DNA of 64,000 nt from Bacteroidales bacterium. Lineage in GTDB: Bacteria > Bacteroidota > Bacteroidia > Bacteroidales > VadinHA17. Of the stretch, positions 36,967 to 47,384 are shown one piece after another; the stretch's first letter is position 1; the number at the start of each line of letters is the position of its first letter. Location of the stretch: assembly GCA_021157415.1 (NCBI GenBank), contig JAGGWN010000072.1:1-64000 (forward strand), in the 5' to 3' direction. The notes under the pieces are model-generated. The model was not told the DNA's origin, did not search any database, and saw nothing but the letters and a program-made list of their open reading frames with translations. A program made the position numbers and the translations under genes.

Positions 36967-39024
36967 TCAGGCACTTTGTATTTTTCCGATTCTTATTCTT
37001 GCGTCCACGACGGTAATCCTGTTTTCTTCCGCCAGGAGGGGGTTCAGGTCCATTTCCGCAATGGCAGGATATTTCTCGGTCATGCGGGCAAGAGCCATCA
37101 GGATCCTGGCAAATGTCCGCTCGTCTATTCCCGGTTTGCCTCGAGTGCCTCTGAACAGTTTATAACCTTTCAGGTGGCGGATCATATAGAGGGCTTCCTC
37201 CTCTTCGAGGGGTGCCAGGGCAGCCATGTAGTCACGCAGCACTTCTATAAATATACCTCCCAGTCCACACAGGACGACATGTCCAAAGCCGGATTCCCGC
37301 TTCACCCCGGCAAACAGTTCCGTACCCTGTAGCATAGGCTGTAATAAAATGCTGTTAACTCCTTCTATTTGCATAATTTTCCCGAAACTTTTCTCCACTT
37401 CCTTTTCGGAGGCAATGCCGGCAATAACTCCACCTGCATCCGATTTATGAATGAGGCCAACGGCCTTCATTACAACCGGGAAGCCCATCTCCCTGGCAAA
37501 AGCCAGAGCATCCGGCAGCGAGCTGCACACCTTTTCCTTAACCACGGGGATCCCTGCTTCCGTCAACAAACGATGTACCGTAACCGGACTCAGGTATCCT
37601 TCCGGGAAATATTCTTCTTCGGCTTGCTCTTTTTTTTCAACCGTTTTTTCCTCAAAAAAAGGCCCGGGGCGGTTCAGGACTTTCCCCAGGGCTCTCCCCA
37701 GCACCACCTCATCCGGAAAATTAATTCTGCCTCTGGCAATAAAATTTTCAATTTCCCGCTCCACATTTATTACGGAAGGGAGGACGGGAAAAACAGGCTT
37801 CCGGCTGCTTTTCATCTTCTGATCCAGCAAGTCATACACATCATCCACGGGGAAAAGTCCGGGGCTTCCGAATATCACTACCATGGCGTCAATATTCTCA
37901 AAATCTTTTTCACAGGCATCCAAGATATACCCCAGTTGTTCAGCCGTGCCGGTAGCAAGAAAATCGACGGGATTTTTCACCGACGATCCGGGAAAGAGTT
38001 TGTCTTTCAAAGCTTCTGCCGCCGGACCTGTCAGGGGAGGTACATGCAGGCCTTCTTTCGAGAGGGTATCTGTAAGCATCACCGCCGGGCCGCCGGCGTG
38101 GGTGATAACGGCAAAGTTTTTTCCTTTCGGCAGGGGATGACTCATCACACCGGCTACGGTGACCAGTTCTTCGCGGCTGTAACAGCGTACGATACCGGCT
38201 TTCCTGAAGAGAGCTGCAGCCGCTTCATCCGACCCGGCCATGGACCCCGTGTGTGATGATGCGGCCCGGCGACCTGCCGCCGAGGTGCCTGCTTTCACAG
38301 CCGCTATGCGGCATCCTTTACGTACAAGAGAGGAGGCATGTCTCCATAAGGATAGTGGATCATGTATGGCCTCCAGATAGAGCAGGATTACTTTCGGACT
38401 GTTTTCCGGGTCAAAATGTTCATCCAGATAGGCCAGCACATCTTCCACGCCGTTCTGTGCGCTGTTACCCACGGAATAGACGGACGAAAAAGCAAGACCG
38501 TTGGGTATGCCTGCCTCCATGATAAAAACAGCTGTAGCGCCGGAGCCGGAAATAAGGGTCACTCCTTTCGGATCGAGTTTGGGTACCGGTGTGGTAAAAA
38601 CACCGCTATACATAGGTGTGATCACCCCGATGCAGTTGGGGCCGATCAGCGCTCCGCCATTTTCTTCGATCACCCGGACGATTTGTTTTTCCAATTCGGC
38701 TCCTTCGGGGCTTTCTTCCCCAAAACCGGCCGAAAGGATAATAAATGCCTTTGTCTCTTTTTGTCGTGCCAGCACTTCCACAGCAGGCAAGGTAAACCGG
38801 GCTGCAATGGCAAGGATAGCAAGATCCACCCGAGGCAGGTCTTTGACATCATAAAAGGAACGAATACCCTGTACCCAATCCGCTTTGGGGTTGACCACAT
38901 ACAACCTGCCCGCATAGTTTCCCTTAATCAGGTTTTCCAGCACCTTACCCCCGGGCTTGCGGGTATCATCAGATCCCCCGATCACCACAATGCTTCCCGG
39001 GTTCAGTAATTTTTCATTGATCAT
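36967..39024 (-). CDS. ADP-forming acyl/acetate--CoA ligase family protein (fused alpha-beta)
   Basis: 'SIVVIGGSDDTRKPGGKVLENLIKGNYAGRLYVVNPK', 'GPNCIGVITP', 'ASSHTGSMAGSDEAAAALFRKAG', ATP-grasp 'GFPVVMKAVGLIHKSDAGGVI'. Confidence 0.92.
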   Translation of the reverse strand: MINEKLLNPGSIVVIGGSDDTRKPGGKVLENLIKGNYAGRLYVVNPKADWVQGIRSFYDVKDLPRVDLAILAIAARFTLPAVEVLARQKETKAFIILSAGFGEESPEGAELEKQIVRVIEENGGALIGPNCIGVITPMYSGVFTTPVPKLDPKGVTLISGSGATAVFIMEAGIPNGLAFSSVYSVGNSAQNGVEDVLAYLDEHFDPENSPKVILLYLEAIHDPLSLWRHASSLVRKGCRIAAVKAGTSAAGRRAASSHTGSMAGSDEAAAALFRKAGIVRCYSREELVTVAGVMSHPLPKGKNFAVITHAGGPAVMLTDTLSKEGLHVPPLTGPAAEALKDKLFPGSSVKNPVDFLATGTAEQLGYILDACEKDFENIDAMVVIFGSPGLFPVDDVYDLLDQKMKSSRKPVFPVLPSVINVEREIENFIARGRINFPDEVVLGRALGKVLNRPGPFFEEKTVEKKEQAEEEYFPEGYLSPVTVHRLLTEAGIPVVKEKVCSSLPDALAFAREMGFPVVMKAVGLIHKSDAGGVIAGIASEKEVEKSFGKIMQIEGVNSILLQPMLQGTELFAGVKRESGFGHVVLCGLGGIFIEVLRDYMAALAPLEEEEALYMIRHLKGYKLFRGTRGKPGIDERTFARILMALARMTEKYPAIAEMDLNPLLAEENRITVVDARIRIGKIQSA

Positions 39025-39157
39025 CTCTCTCCTGAGTTGTTTTCGATAAAAATAAGTTTTTTAATTTAAATGGAATCGCGAGACTTTTTTATCCTTCTGA
39101 CTTCAGCGGATAAAATATGATGAGTTATTGTTTTTCCGGTATGAGGGGGAAAAATAA

Positions 39158-40156
39158 TTACCCGGGATTTGAATCCAGCACTTCCTTGTTAACGCAATAT
39201 TTGAGTGTCTTCCCTGAAAAAAAGTCAAGGATATTACGGGCTGCCTGACGGCCTATCTCCACACGTATTTCCCAGGCGGCCGTGCCGATATGAGGAACGG
39301 CAACGACATGATCCATTTGGAGGAGAGCGTCCGGTATTTCCGGTTCATTCTCAAACACGTCGAGGGCGGCGCCGGCAATTATCCTCTCCTGCAACGCCCG
39401 GATCAGAGCCTGTTCGTTCACCACTGCCCCACGGGCCGTATTTACCAGGATTGCAGAGGGTTTCATTAACTCCAGTTCTTTTTCTCCAATCAGGTGTCTG
39501 GTTTCTTTTGTCAGCGGAATATGAAGAGACACTACATCGGCAGTCTGTAACAGGGTATCGAGGGTCAGATACCTTGTCTCCAGTTTTTTCTCCTCATTCT
39601 CAGGCAAGCGGTGACGGTTACAATAGACAATCTTCATCCCGAAAGCGCGGGCCCTGCGGGCTGTAGCTTTTCCGATACGTCCCATTCCTATGATACCGAG
39701 GGTTTTATTTTCCAGTGTAAAACCCAGGTTTTCCATCACCCCCCATCGCACCTGATGTTTGTCCTGCCGGAGTTTCCGGTCCATTTCCGTAACACGGCGA
39801 GCCAGCGACAGCATTAAGGTCATGGCCAGCTCAGCCGTAGGCTCTGTCACCTGGTCGGGTGTGTTGGTAACTACAATTCCTTTTTCAGTAGCCAGCGCCA
39901 GGTTGATATTGTCCACCCCGGCACCGTAATTACTCAGGATCTTCAGGCGGCCTGCTTTTTCGATCAGTTCATCCGGAAAAGGATTCCCGAAAACAGACAT
40001 TACCGCATCGCAACAGGTAAGATTTTGTTTAATTTCTTCCAATGTGGCTTTTCGTCCTTCGGGCCATATTATTTCATATCCGGCCTGTTGCAAAGGTTCA
40101 ACACTCTCCCGGGGAATCCGGTAGGTTATGAATACACATTTGGGTTTATCTTTCAT
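39158..40156 (-). CDS. D-isomer-specific 2-hydroxyacid dehydrogenase
   Basis: 'LGIIGMGRIGKATARRARAFGMKIVYCNRH', 'LVNTARGAVVNEQALIRAL', 'VAVPHIGTAAWEIR'. Confidence 0.93.
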   Translation of the reverse strand: MKDKPKCVFITYRIPRESVEPLQQAGYEIIWPEGRKATLEEIKQNLTCCDAVMSVFGNPFPDELIEKAGRLKILSNYGAGVDNINLALATEKGIVVTNTPDQVTEPTAELAMTLMLSLARRVTEMDRKLRQDKHQVRWGVMENLGFTLENKTLGIIGMGRIGKATARRARAFGMKIVYCNRHRLPENEEKKLETRYLTLDTLLQTADVVSLHIPLTKETRHLIGEKELELMKPSAILVNTARGAVVNEQALIRALQERIIAGAALDVFENEPEIPDALLQMDHVVAVPHIGTAAWEIRVEIGRQAARNILDFFSGKTLKYCVNKEVLDSNPG

Positions 40157-40209
40157 AGTCCTATAATAAATAGTGAGTTACGAAACCGGGGTATTTGTGT
40201 GCAGGGCCT

Positions 40210-42963
40210 TTATTCATATTCAAATCCATACACTCCCGATCCCAACTCCAGGATCATATTCCCATTTTCTTTCCTGATCTTATCGGAAGAAACAGTTCGC
40301 TCAACCGGTCGTCCATCCAAAATTACATTTTTCCCGGCAGCACCCGGAAGAACAACGGTGGCGGTAGTGTTGCATGGAATCTCCACGTCAACGGTAAATC
40401 CGCCGGAAACATTTCTGCTCCAATAGGTTGACACTTTTCCGTAATGGGTCATCAAAGAGGCAGAAGCAAAAGAAAAGCCTCCCCCCGGTCTGGGATGAAT
40501 AATAATGTGTTTGTATCCGGGGTATTGTTCATCCGGATTCAGACCGGCCATATAACGGTACATCCACTCCCCTATGGCTCCATAGGCATAGTGATTGAAT
40601 GAATTCATACCGGGATTCTGGAAGGTACCGTCGGGTTTGATACCGTCCCATCGTTCCCAGATGGTCGTCGCCCCTTTGGTGACAGGATAAAGCCAGGAAG
40701 GATATTTTTTCCTTTTCAGTAACCGGTATGCCAGATCCGTATATCCGTAATCCGACAACACCGGGCACAACAGGAAAGCACCCAAAAAGCCGGTGGTCAG
40801 ATGGCCGAAAAATTCCACATTGCCGGCCAGACGATGAGCAGCCTTTTTTTCCAGATCTTGTGGAATAAGTCCGAGTGACAAAGCCTGCACATAAGCCGTT
40901 TGGGTATTGGGTGACAACCGGCCTTCTGGGGTAATGAATTCATCCCGAAAGACTTTTTTGATCTTTTCAAACAATGCCCTGTAATGGGTGGCATCCTCCT
41001 TTTTCCCGAGCACTTCAGCTGTTTTTGTCATCAACAGAGCAGAGCGGGCAAAATAGACCTGTTCCAAAAAATCCTTATCGGTATAGGCTCCCGGATAATC
41101 CGAAGCATCGGAATGGTAGGACAGCCAGTCTCCATAAGTAAAGTCGGTATTCCAGAAGTAGGTATTGCCAGCACGGGCAGCCTGATAGTCCACCCATCTT
41201 TTCATACTTTCATACTGATTTTTGAGTATTTTCTTATCCCCATAATTGACATAAACGGTCCAGGGCACGATCACGGCAGCATCGGCCCACCCTGCAGCAG
41301 CGGAAGCTCCTTGGCCATGGCGCGACAGCACATCTGGGATCACATGAGGGATCTGTCCCTGCTGTTGCTGATCCGCGGTAAAGTCTTTCATCCACTTCCG
41401 GTAAAAAGCAGCCACGTTGCCGTTAAAACAGGCCGTGGGAGCGAAGACCTGGGCATCACCTGTCCAGCCCAGGCGCTCGTCCCGCTGCGGACAGTCGGTG
41501 GGCACATCCAGAAAATTACCTTTCATACCCCACTGTATATTATGTTGTAACTGGTTGACCAGAGCATCAGAACATGAAAAGACGCCGGTGCGCTCAAAAG
41601 CCGAATGGATGACAATACCGGTGAGCTTGTCTGCCGTCAGTTTGCCGGGATATCCCTGTACGGCCACATACCGGAAGCCGTGAAAAGTAAAATGAGGCTC
41701 AAAAACCTCTTCCCCTTTCCCTTTCAGGATATAGGTATCCGTCTGTTTGGCGGCGCGCAGGTTTGCAGTGTAGAAGTTTCCGTTTTTATCAAGCACTTCC
41801 GCATGACGCAGAACCACTTTTGTGCCGGCTGGGCCCTGCACTTTGAGACGTATCCAGCCAACCATGTTCTGTCCCATGTCCACGACCGTATCACCTGCAG
41901 GGGTTACAAACAACTTTACGGCTCTCACTTCCTCAATGCGTTTTACCGGTAACCCTTCAGAGGCCACCAGAATATCTTTAGGATAATCTTTCACATTCAC
42001 TCCTTCCCATGTATTATCGTCAAAGTCTGGAGTTTTCCATGCCGGATTTTCCAGACGGGCATCGTAAGTCTCCCCGTTGTATATGTCGGACATACGCACC
42101 GGTCCTGTGGAAGATTTCCAGGACTCATCCGTTCCAATGATTTCTTTTGTTCCGTCCGTATATTCCACGACGATCTGCATCAGCAGGGCCAGTTTTGATC
42201 CGTACACATGACGGTTACCACGGAAAGCCAGATGTCCTCTGTACCAGCCATCCCCCACCAGGGCCCCGGCAACATTATCGCCCTTCCGGAGCAGGTCGGT
42301 GACATCGTAAACCTGATATTGCAATCGTTTATGATAGCTGGTCCATCCGGGGGTAAATAATTGATCTCCCACTTTACTACCATTCAGGTACATTTCGTAA
42401 AGACCATGTGCCGAGACATAGGCCCGGGCCGTTCTGACCTTCTTGGTCACAGTGAACGCATGCCGGAACATCTGGGCCGGGGTTGACTTCATCGTATCTT
42501 CCGGCACCAGCGATTCGATCCAGGAGGCTATCCAGTCTTCCCGCAGCAGCAGCCCCATCTCCCACCAGGCCGGTTTGCTCCAGGCTGACCGGTGGCCACG
42601 GTTATCCCATACACGCACCTGCCAGTAAACCCGCTGACCGGACGACAAAGCAGGTCCGTCATACGGGACATACACCGATTGATTCCTGTCCACCTTGCCA
42701 CTGGACCAGATAAGTTTAGACGTCATCAGGAGTTGCTCCGGTGAAGCTGCTGCCCGGATTTCATAAGCAGTCTGCAGGATACCTCTCCCTTCGCCCGTCA
42801 ACTGCCAACTCAGTCGGGGATGCAGGTCATCCAGTCCCAATGGGTTTGTAAGGTCTTCACAAGTGGTATGAGAGACCTCCAGAGAAGCCGGATTCAAAAT
42901 AAGGCCGGTGGTCCATATCACTACCAGCAAAACGGTAAAGGATGTTACAACTTTTTTAATCAT
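40210..42963 (-). CDS. Alpha-L-rhamnosidase (GH78)
   Basis: 'LSWQLTGEGRGILQTAYEIRAA', 'DVPTDCPQRDERLGWTGDAQVFAPTA', 'GATTIWERWDGIKPDGTFQNPGMNSFNHYAYGAIGEWMYR'. Confidence 0.95.
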   Translation of the reverse strand: MIKKVVTSFTVLLVVIWTTGLILNPASLEVSHTTCEDLTNPLGLDDLHPRLSWQLTGEGRGILQTAYEIRAAASPEQLLMTSKLIWSSGKVDRNQSVYVPYDGPALSSGQRVYWQVRVWDNRGHRSAWSKPAWWEMGLLLREDWIASWIESLVPEDTMKSTPAQMFRHAFTVTKKVRTARAYVSAHGLYEMYLNGSKVGDQLFTPGWTSYHKRLQYQVYDVTDLLRKGDNVAGALVGDGWYRGHLAFRGNRHVYGSKLALLMQIVVEYTDGTKEIIGTDESWKSSTGPVRMSDIYNGETYDARLENPAWKTPDFDDNTWEGVNVKDYPKDILVASEGLPVKRIEEVRAVKLFVTPAGDTVVDMGQNMVGWIRLKVQGPAGTKVVLRHAEVLDKNGNFYTANLRAAKQTDTYILKGKGEEVFEPHFTFHGFRYVAVQGYPGKLTADKLTGIVIHSAFERTGVFSCSDALVNQLQHNIQWGMKGNFLDVPTDCPQRDERLGWTGDAQVFAPTACFNGNVAAFYRKWMKDFTADQQQQGQIPHVIPDVLSRHGQGASAAAGWADAAVIVPWTVYVNYGDKKILKNQYESMKRWVDYQAARAGNTYFWNTDFTYGDWLSYHSDASDYPGAYTDKDFLEQVYFARSALLMTKTAEVLGKKEDATHYRALFEKIKKVFRDEFITPEGRLSPNTQTAYVQALSLGLIPQDLEKKAAHRLAGNVEFFGHLTTGFLGAFLLCPVLSDYGYTDLAYRLLKRKKYPSWLYPVTKGATTIWERWDGIKPDGTFQNPGMNSFNHYAYGAIGEWMYRYMAGLNPDEQYPGYKHIIIHPRPGGGFSFASASLMTHYGKVSTYWSRNVSGGFTVDVEIPCNTTATVVLPGAAGKNVILDGRPVERTVSSDKIRKENGNMILELGSGVYGFEYE

Positions 42964-43121
42964 GATGAAGAAGTTTGAAGTGTGTTAGAAATCAGGGTTG
43001 ATAGATAAGGGATTGAGTTATCTGAGAAAATCTGCGTAATCTGCAAGAAACAATCATAAGCCATAAACATCATAAACTATACAAAGAACCATAAATCATG
43101 AACTCTGCACCATAAACCAAT

Positions 43122-44591
43122 CTATCTTTTTCGTGCAATATTTCGTTTCAGGTTTTCTTCGGCAAGCTGTCCTGTGAATTTGGTGATCATATCGCGGGCC
43201 TTGTCAGGATCACTGTCGAAAAGAGGCAATACCATCCGTTCAAAGCTTTCCATGTTGTTCCGGACATCTGCTTCAAACTTCAGGTTGGACGGTTTTACTT
43301 TGGCGATCAGGGAGGCGTAGCTGCTGTCAGCATACAGACAGAAGTCTGTGAAACTGGTATAAGCAGGTGCTTTTTCCAGGGTATGCAATGACTCATCCGG
43401 ATGAAAATGGTTTTTCAGGGCTTTCAGATAATCTCCTCCGTCATAATCCCGGGGGATACTTGTAATCCCGGCATACCAGGGGGTAAAAGCCTGGGTACAT
43501 GGACGGCGTGGTGCCAGCCACATCACCGCCCCGATCTGTGGAGGCATCCAGTTTCTTAATTCGGCCACAAAACCATATTGTGTGGTAGCTGTACAGATCG
43601 TACGTTCTTTGGTGTAATGGGGGCTGCCTTTTTTATACCCGTCTGTCAGGTCGAGGGGGGTCCCTTCATAATGGTTTCTAAGTATGGTCATCAGCACAGG
43701 TATCGTCACCTTTCGAGCCGGTTTGAAGCTGAACGGAAAAGGTTCATCCAGTAGGTATTGTTTGGCAGAGAGGATGTTCAGAGCCGCCCATTCGCGGGTA
43801 ATGTTTCCTCTGTTCCTCTGATTTGCCGGACGCCCGTATGCCTTCCTGAAGCTGAATGGTCCGTCTTTGGCAGGGTCATACCACCCACGTTCCCGGGCAT
43901 AAGCGATAAGGTCAGGAGAAGCATAAAAATTCACCGTATCCTTTAAATCCACACGGGTGATGGTGTAATAGTTCGGGATAACAGCCACTTCGTCATCAGG
44001 TACGCGTTGTGCCACCCAGTGTTTTCCGTTGACCACCGAGAGCATCCATGCTTCTTCCGGGCCGGCAATACAATATGTACGGCCGGAGGAAGCATAGCCA
44101 TATTTTTGGACCAGCGCTCCCCCTATTTTCACCGCCTCCCGTGCGCTGTGGGCCCTTTCGGCCATCAGGCGTCGCAGATTCCAGGTAATCCCTCCGTCCG
44201 TCAGCTCAGGCTGTTCTTCCCGCGAAGCACAAGCATCGGAAGCAATCACCACGCCGGCTTCATTCATAAAACCATCGGAAAATTTCATCCCCGGCATCTC
44301 CAGCCACAGATAAGCCAGGGTATGCGACACCTCGGATGCTTCCGCACCATGCAACAAAGGTATTTTTTCATTCTTTTTATGATCCCGCCCGGGCACCTTG
44401 AACCAACGCACCACCTGATGGCCTCCGTCGTCTTCATTATGGGCAAACAAAACAGCGTGGTTTAAGGTTGCGTCCCGCCCCACCAGTACGGAAAAACAGT
44501 TGAAATCCTCCTGGGCCCGGAGGTGTGTTTGCATGAGCAAAAGCAAAAAAACCAGCAGAAACAGAAATCTTTTTACGACATTATTTAACAT
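43122..44591 (-). CDS. C69 family dipeptidase
   Basis: Signal peptide then Cys 'NCFSVLVGRDATLNHAVLFAHNEDD'; 'WEWERAHSAREA'-type region 'RRLMAERAHSAREAVKIGGALVQKYGY'. Confidence 0.9.
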   Translation of the reverse strand: MLNNVVKRFLFLLVFLLLLMQTHLRAQEDFNCFSVLVGRDATLNHAVLFAHNEDDGGHQVVRWFKVPGRDHKKNEKIPLLHGAEASEVSHTLAYLWLEMPGMKFSDGFMNEAGVVIASDACASREEQPELTDGGITWNLRRLMAERAHSAREAVKIGGALVQKYGYASSGRTYCIAGPEEAWMLSVVNGKHWVAQRVPDDEVAVIPNYYTITRVDLKDTVNFYASPDLIAYARERGWYDPAKDGPFSFRKAYGRPANQRNRGNITREWAALNILSAKQYLLDEPFPFSFKPARKVTIPVLMTILRNHYEGTPLDLTDGYKKGSPHYTKERTICTATTQYGFVAELRNWMPPQIGAVMWLAPRRPCTQAFTPWYAGITSIPRDYDGGDYLKALKNHFHPDESLHTLEKAPAYTSFTDFCLYADSSYASLIAKVKPSNLKFEADVRNNMESFERMVLPLFDSDPDKARDMITKFTGQLAEENLKRNIARKR

Positions 44592-44902
44592 AAATCCTCA
44601 GGGTGTTAGTTTATTTCTCAAATGTAATTATTTTATAGAAATTTTCTTTCATACAAATCATACAAAAAATGCGCTTTTTTTATTCCCTGCATGTATGCTT
44701 TTCTTTTATATCTTTTCGGGATACCATGCTCCTGTCACACAACGTAACAGATTATTGATCCGGGGAGGGCATGATGACCTCCCTGACACTTAAACAGACC
44801 GATATCTTCAGGACAGTCGTGGTGGGAGGCGGTATGCCGCAGACAGCTAAAATCGTGGATCCACGCGGATGACCCCGGTCGAACATGCAAGGTCCGCTGC
44901 GT

Positions 44903-45050
44903 TCGTTGGCATACCATGGTCATTTGTTTGCTTAGCAAACGTAATTAGCTTTTCACTTTGTTCAAATCGCAATGTCGCAATGAGTCATTTCTTGACAAAA
45001 TTTATTATTACGCCCATGCCTTTCGCATGTAAAGCCAACTAATTTCAATT
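44903..45050 (+). repeat. Diverged intergenic repeat, copy 2
   Basis: Collinear with 27683-27845 (see copy 1). Confidence 0.65.
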
Positions 45051-45087
45051 CATATTTCACATACAATCTTTTTCCCTTACCTTGATT

Positions 45088-47319
45088 TTATTTTACAGAT
45101 AAGTTTTTCTTTAACCGTAGATCCTCCGAAGAGCTCCCGACCAACAATTCATAATTTCCGGGATCCGTGCCGAAGCTTTCTTCACCGGGATGATAAATGG
45201 CCAGGTTGTTTATTGCCAGAGGAATATTTACTACCTTATCTTCTCCTTTTTTCAAAAAGACACGGCTGAATCCTTTCAGGGAGCGTCTGGGACCGTTCCG
45301 GTCAGCCGGATTCCGTACATAGAGCTGCACCACCTCTTCCCCATCGTAGTCTCCGGTATTTTTAACCGCTATCTGCACGTTTATGGTATCGCCTGTGACG
45401 GTTTCTGTTTTGGAGAGGGAGAGGCCGGTATAATCAAAAGAGGTGTAGCTTAATCCATATCCGAAAGGATATAAAGGTTTTCCTGTAAAGAAACGGTACG
45501 TACGGCCTTTCATAAAATAATCCGTAAAGGGAGGCAGGTCATTCACCGAACGGTAGAAAGTCACGGGCAGTCTTCCTGCCGGGTTATATTTCCCAAAGAG
45601 GATGTCAGCCAGGGCTGTGCCTCCTTCCTCCCCGGGGTACCAGGCCATCAGGATAGCCGGAACATGTTCTTCGGCCCAGTTGACGGCCAGGGCACTTCCT
45701 CCGGTGAGTACCAGTACTACCGGTTTGCCCGTGGCATAAACAGTCTTTAGCAGTTTTTCATAAGGAGCAGGAAGTTTCAGGCTGGTACGGTCGCCTCCCT
45801 GAAAGCCTTCCATTTTTATGGGCATTTCCTCCCCTTCCAGCCTGGGAGAAATACCCACCACAACAACTGCCACGTCTGCCTTCCGGACATCATCCACAGC
45901 CTGACGTATCAAGGCATCTCTGTTTTTTTCAATATCTGATGCAGCCTTTTCCGCGTTTTTGTTCTTCTTCTTTCCGGCCAACTTTTCTATGGGTTCTACT
46001 CCTTTTGCCCACAGCACATTCATTCCTCTGGATTGAGCTTCTTTTTTTATCCCTTCCAAAAAATTCACCGCGTGAGAAGGGGTTCCATGGTAGTTTCCCA
46101 GTAATACATCCATATTATCAGCATAGGGCCCCACTACCGCCAGGGTATGTATTGCTTTGGACAGAGGCAGAATATGATTCTCATTTTTCAGCAGCACCAT
46201 ACTTTTACGGGCCACCTCTGCGGCCAGTTTTCTATGTTCCGGTGTATCATTCAAGGAATACGGAATTTGTGCATACTTAACTTTTTCAGGTGGGTCGAAC
46301 ATCCCCAGCAGGAAACGGGCTTTCATCAATCTTTTTACGGCCACATCTATTTCTTTTTCACTAATAAGACCCTGTTCCACCGCCTTTTTCAGGGAGCCGT
46401 ATTCATTGCCGCAATCCAGGTCACAACCTGCTTTTACGGCCATAGCCGAAGCTTCTTCGAGAGAATTTGCTTTTTTATGCCCGGACATAATATCACGGAT
46501 GGCTCCACAGTCGGAGACGACATAGCCTTTGAAGCCCAGTTGTTGCCGGAGGATGGTATCGAGCAGGTAATGACTGGCATTGCAGGGAACCCCCTTGTAA
46601 GCACTGTAAGCACCCATCACCGAATATGCCCCGCCTTCGCTGACCGTAGCCCGGAAAGCGGGCAGATAGGACTCATAGAAATCTCTGTCCGAGGTAACAG
46701 CATTGAATCCGTGCCTCAGCGGCTCGGGACCGGAATGCACCACAAAATGCTTGGGCGTGGCAATCACTTTGAAATACTTAGGATCATCTCCCTGCAGTCC
46801 TTGTACAAAAGCCACGCCGATCCTGGATTCCAGGAACGGGTCTTCGCCGTAAGTCTCCTGTCCCCTGCCCCAGCGTGGATCCCGGAACAGGTTGACATTG
46901 GGCGACCAGAATGTCAGCCCCTGATAACGGCCATGCTTACCGTTCCTTACATCTTCGTGATGTTTGGCCCTGGCTTCGGTGGCAACCACATCTGCTTCCT
47001 TCCGGATGAGCTCCGGATCCCAGGTAGCAGCCATAGCGATGGCCTGCGGAAAAACCGTAGCCACCTTGTTACGGGCCACGCCATGCAAACATTCGCTCCA
47101 CCAATGATACTCAGGAATCCCAAGGCGGGGTATGGCAGCTGCATGACTCTGCATCTGGCTGATCTTTTCTTCCAGGGTCATGCGACCGACCAGGTCGTCA
47201 ACCCTTTTATCAACAGACAGGTCCGGATTCAGAAAAGGATACTTATTAGTCTGGCAGGCAGGTGTCAGAAACATCAGAAAAAAGATGGAAATGACGGGAA
47301 GAATTTTTTTTGGATTCAT
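45088..47319 (-). CDS. Glycoside hydrolase family 3 (beta-glucosidase/xylosidase-like)
   Basis: 'DDLVGRMTLEEKISQMQSHAAAIPRLGIPEYHWWSECLHGVARN', 'GFKGYVVSDCGAIRDI', fibronectin III-like C-terminus. Confidence 0.95.
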   Translation of the reverse strand: MNPKKILPVISIFFLMFLTPACQTNKYPFLNPDLSVDKRVDDLVGRMTLEEKISQMQSHAAAIPRLGIPEYHWWSECLHGVARNKVATVFPQAIAMAATWDPELIRKEADVVATEARAKHHEDVRNGKHGRYQGLTFWSPNVNLFRDPRWGRGQETYGEDPFLESRIGVAFVQGLQGDDPKYFKVIATPKHFVVHSGPEPLRHGFNAVTSDRDFYESYLPAFRATVSEGGAYSVMGAYSAYKGVPCNASHYLLDTILRQQLGFKGYVVSDCGAIRDIMSGHKKANSLEEASAMAVKAGCDLDCGNEYGSLKKAVEQGLISEKEIDVAVKRLMKARFLLGMFDPPEKVKYAQIPYSLNDTPEHRKLAAEVARKSMVLLKNENHILPLSKAIHTLAVVGPYADNMDVLLGNYHGTPSHAVNFLEGIKKEAQSRGMNVLWAKGVEPIEKLAGKKKNKNAEKAASDIEKNRDALIRQAVDDVRKADVAVVVVGISPRLEGEEMPIKMEGFQGGDRTSLKLPAPYEKLLKTVYATGKPVVLVLTGGSALAVNWAEEHVPAILMAWYPGEEGGTALADILFGKYNPAGRLPVTFYRSVNDLPPFTDYFMKGRTYRFFTGKPLYPFGYGLSYTSFDYTGLSLSKTETVTGDTINVQIAVKNTGDYDGEEVVQLYVRNPADRNGPRRSLKGFSRVFLKKGEDKVVNIPLAINNLAIYHPGEESFGTDPGNYELLVGSSSEDLRLKKNLSVK

Positions 47320-47384
47320 GGTGTGGTTGATTTAGCGTTGAGCATTGAGAATTATTGAGAATTATAAATATAGGAATTTATTTG

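Noticed and set aside
43060-43118. Several CATAAA-containing words upstream of the C69 gene
   Set aside because: Irregular spacing, AT-rich, no CRISPR-like or iteron-like periodicity.
44735-44938. 67-aa ORF in the gap between C69 and GH3 genes
   Set aside because: No domain signal; overlaps the repeat element region.
47348-47367. Tandem ATTGAGAATT x2 upstream of GH3
   Set aside because: Short low-complexity duplication without further copies.
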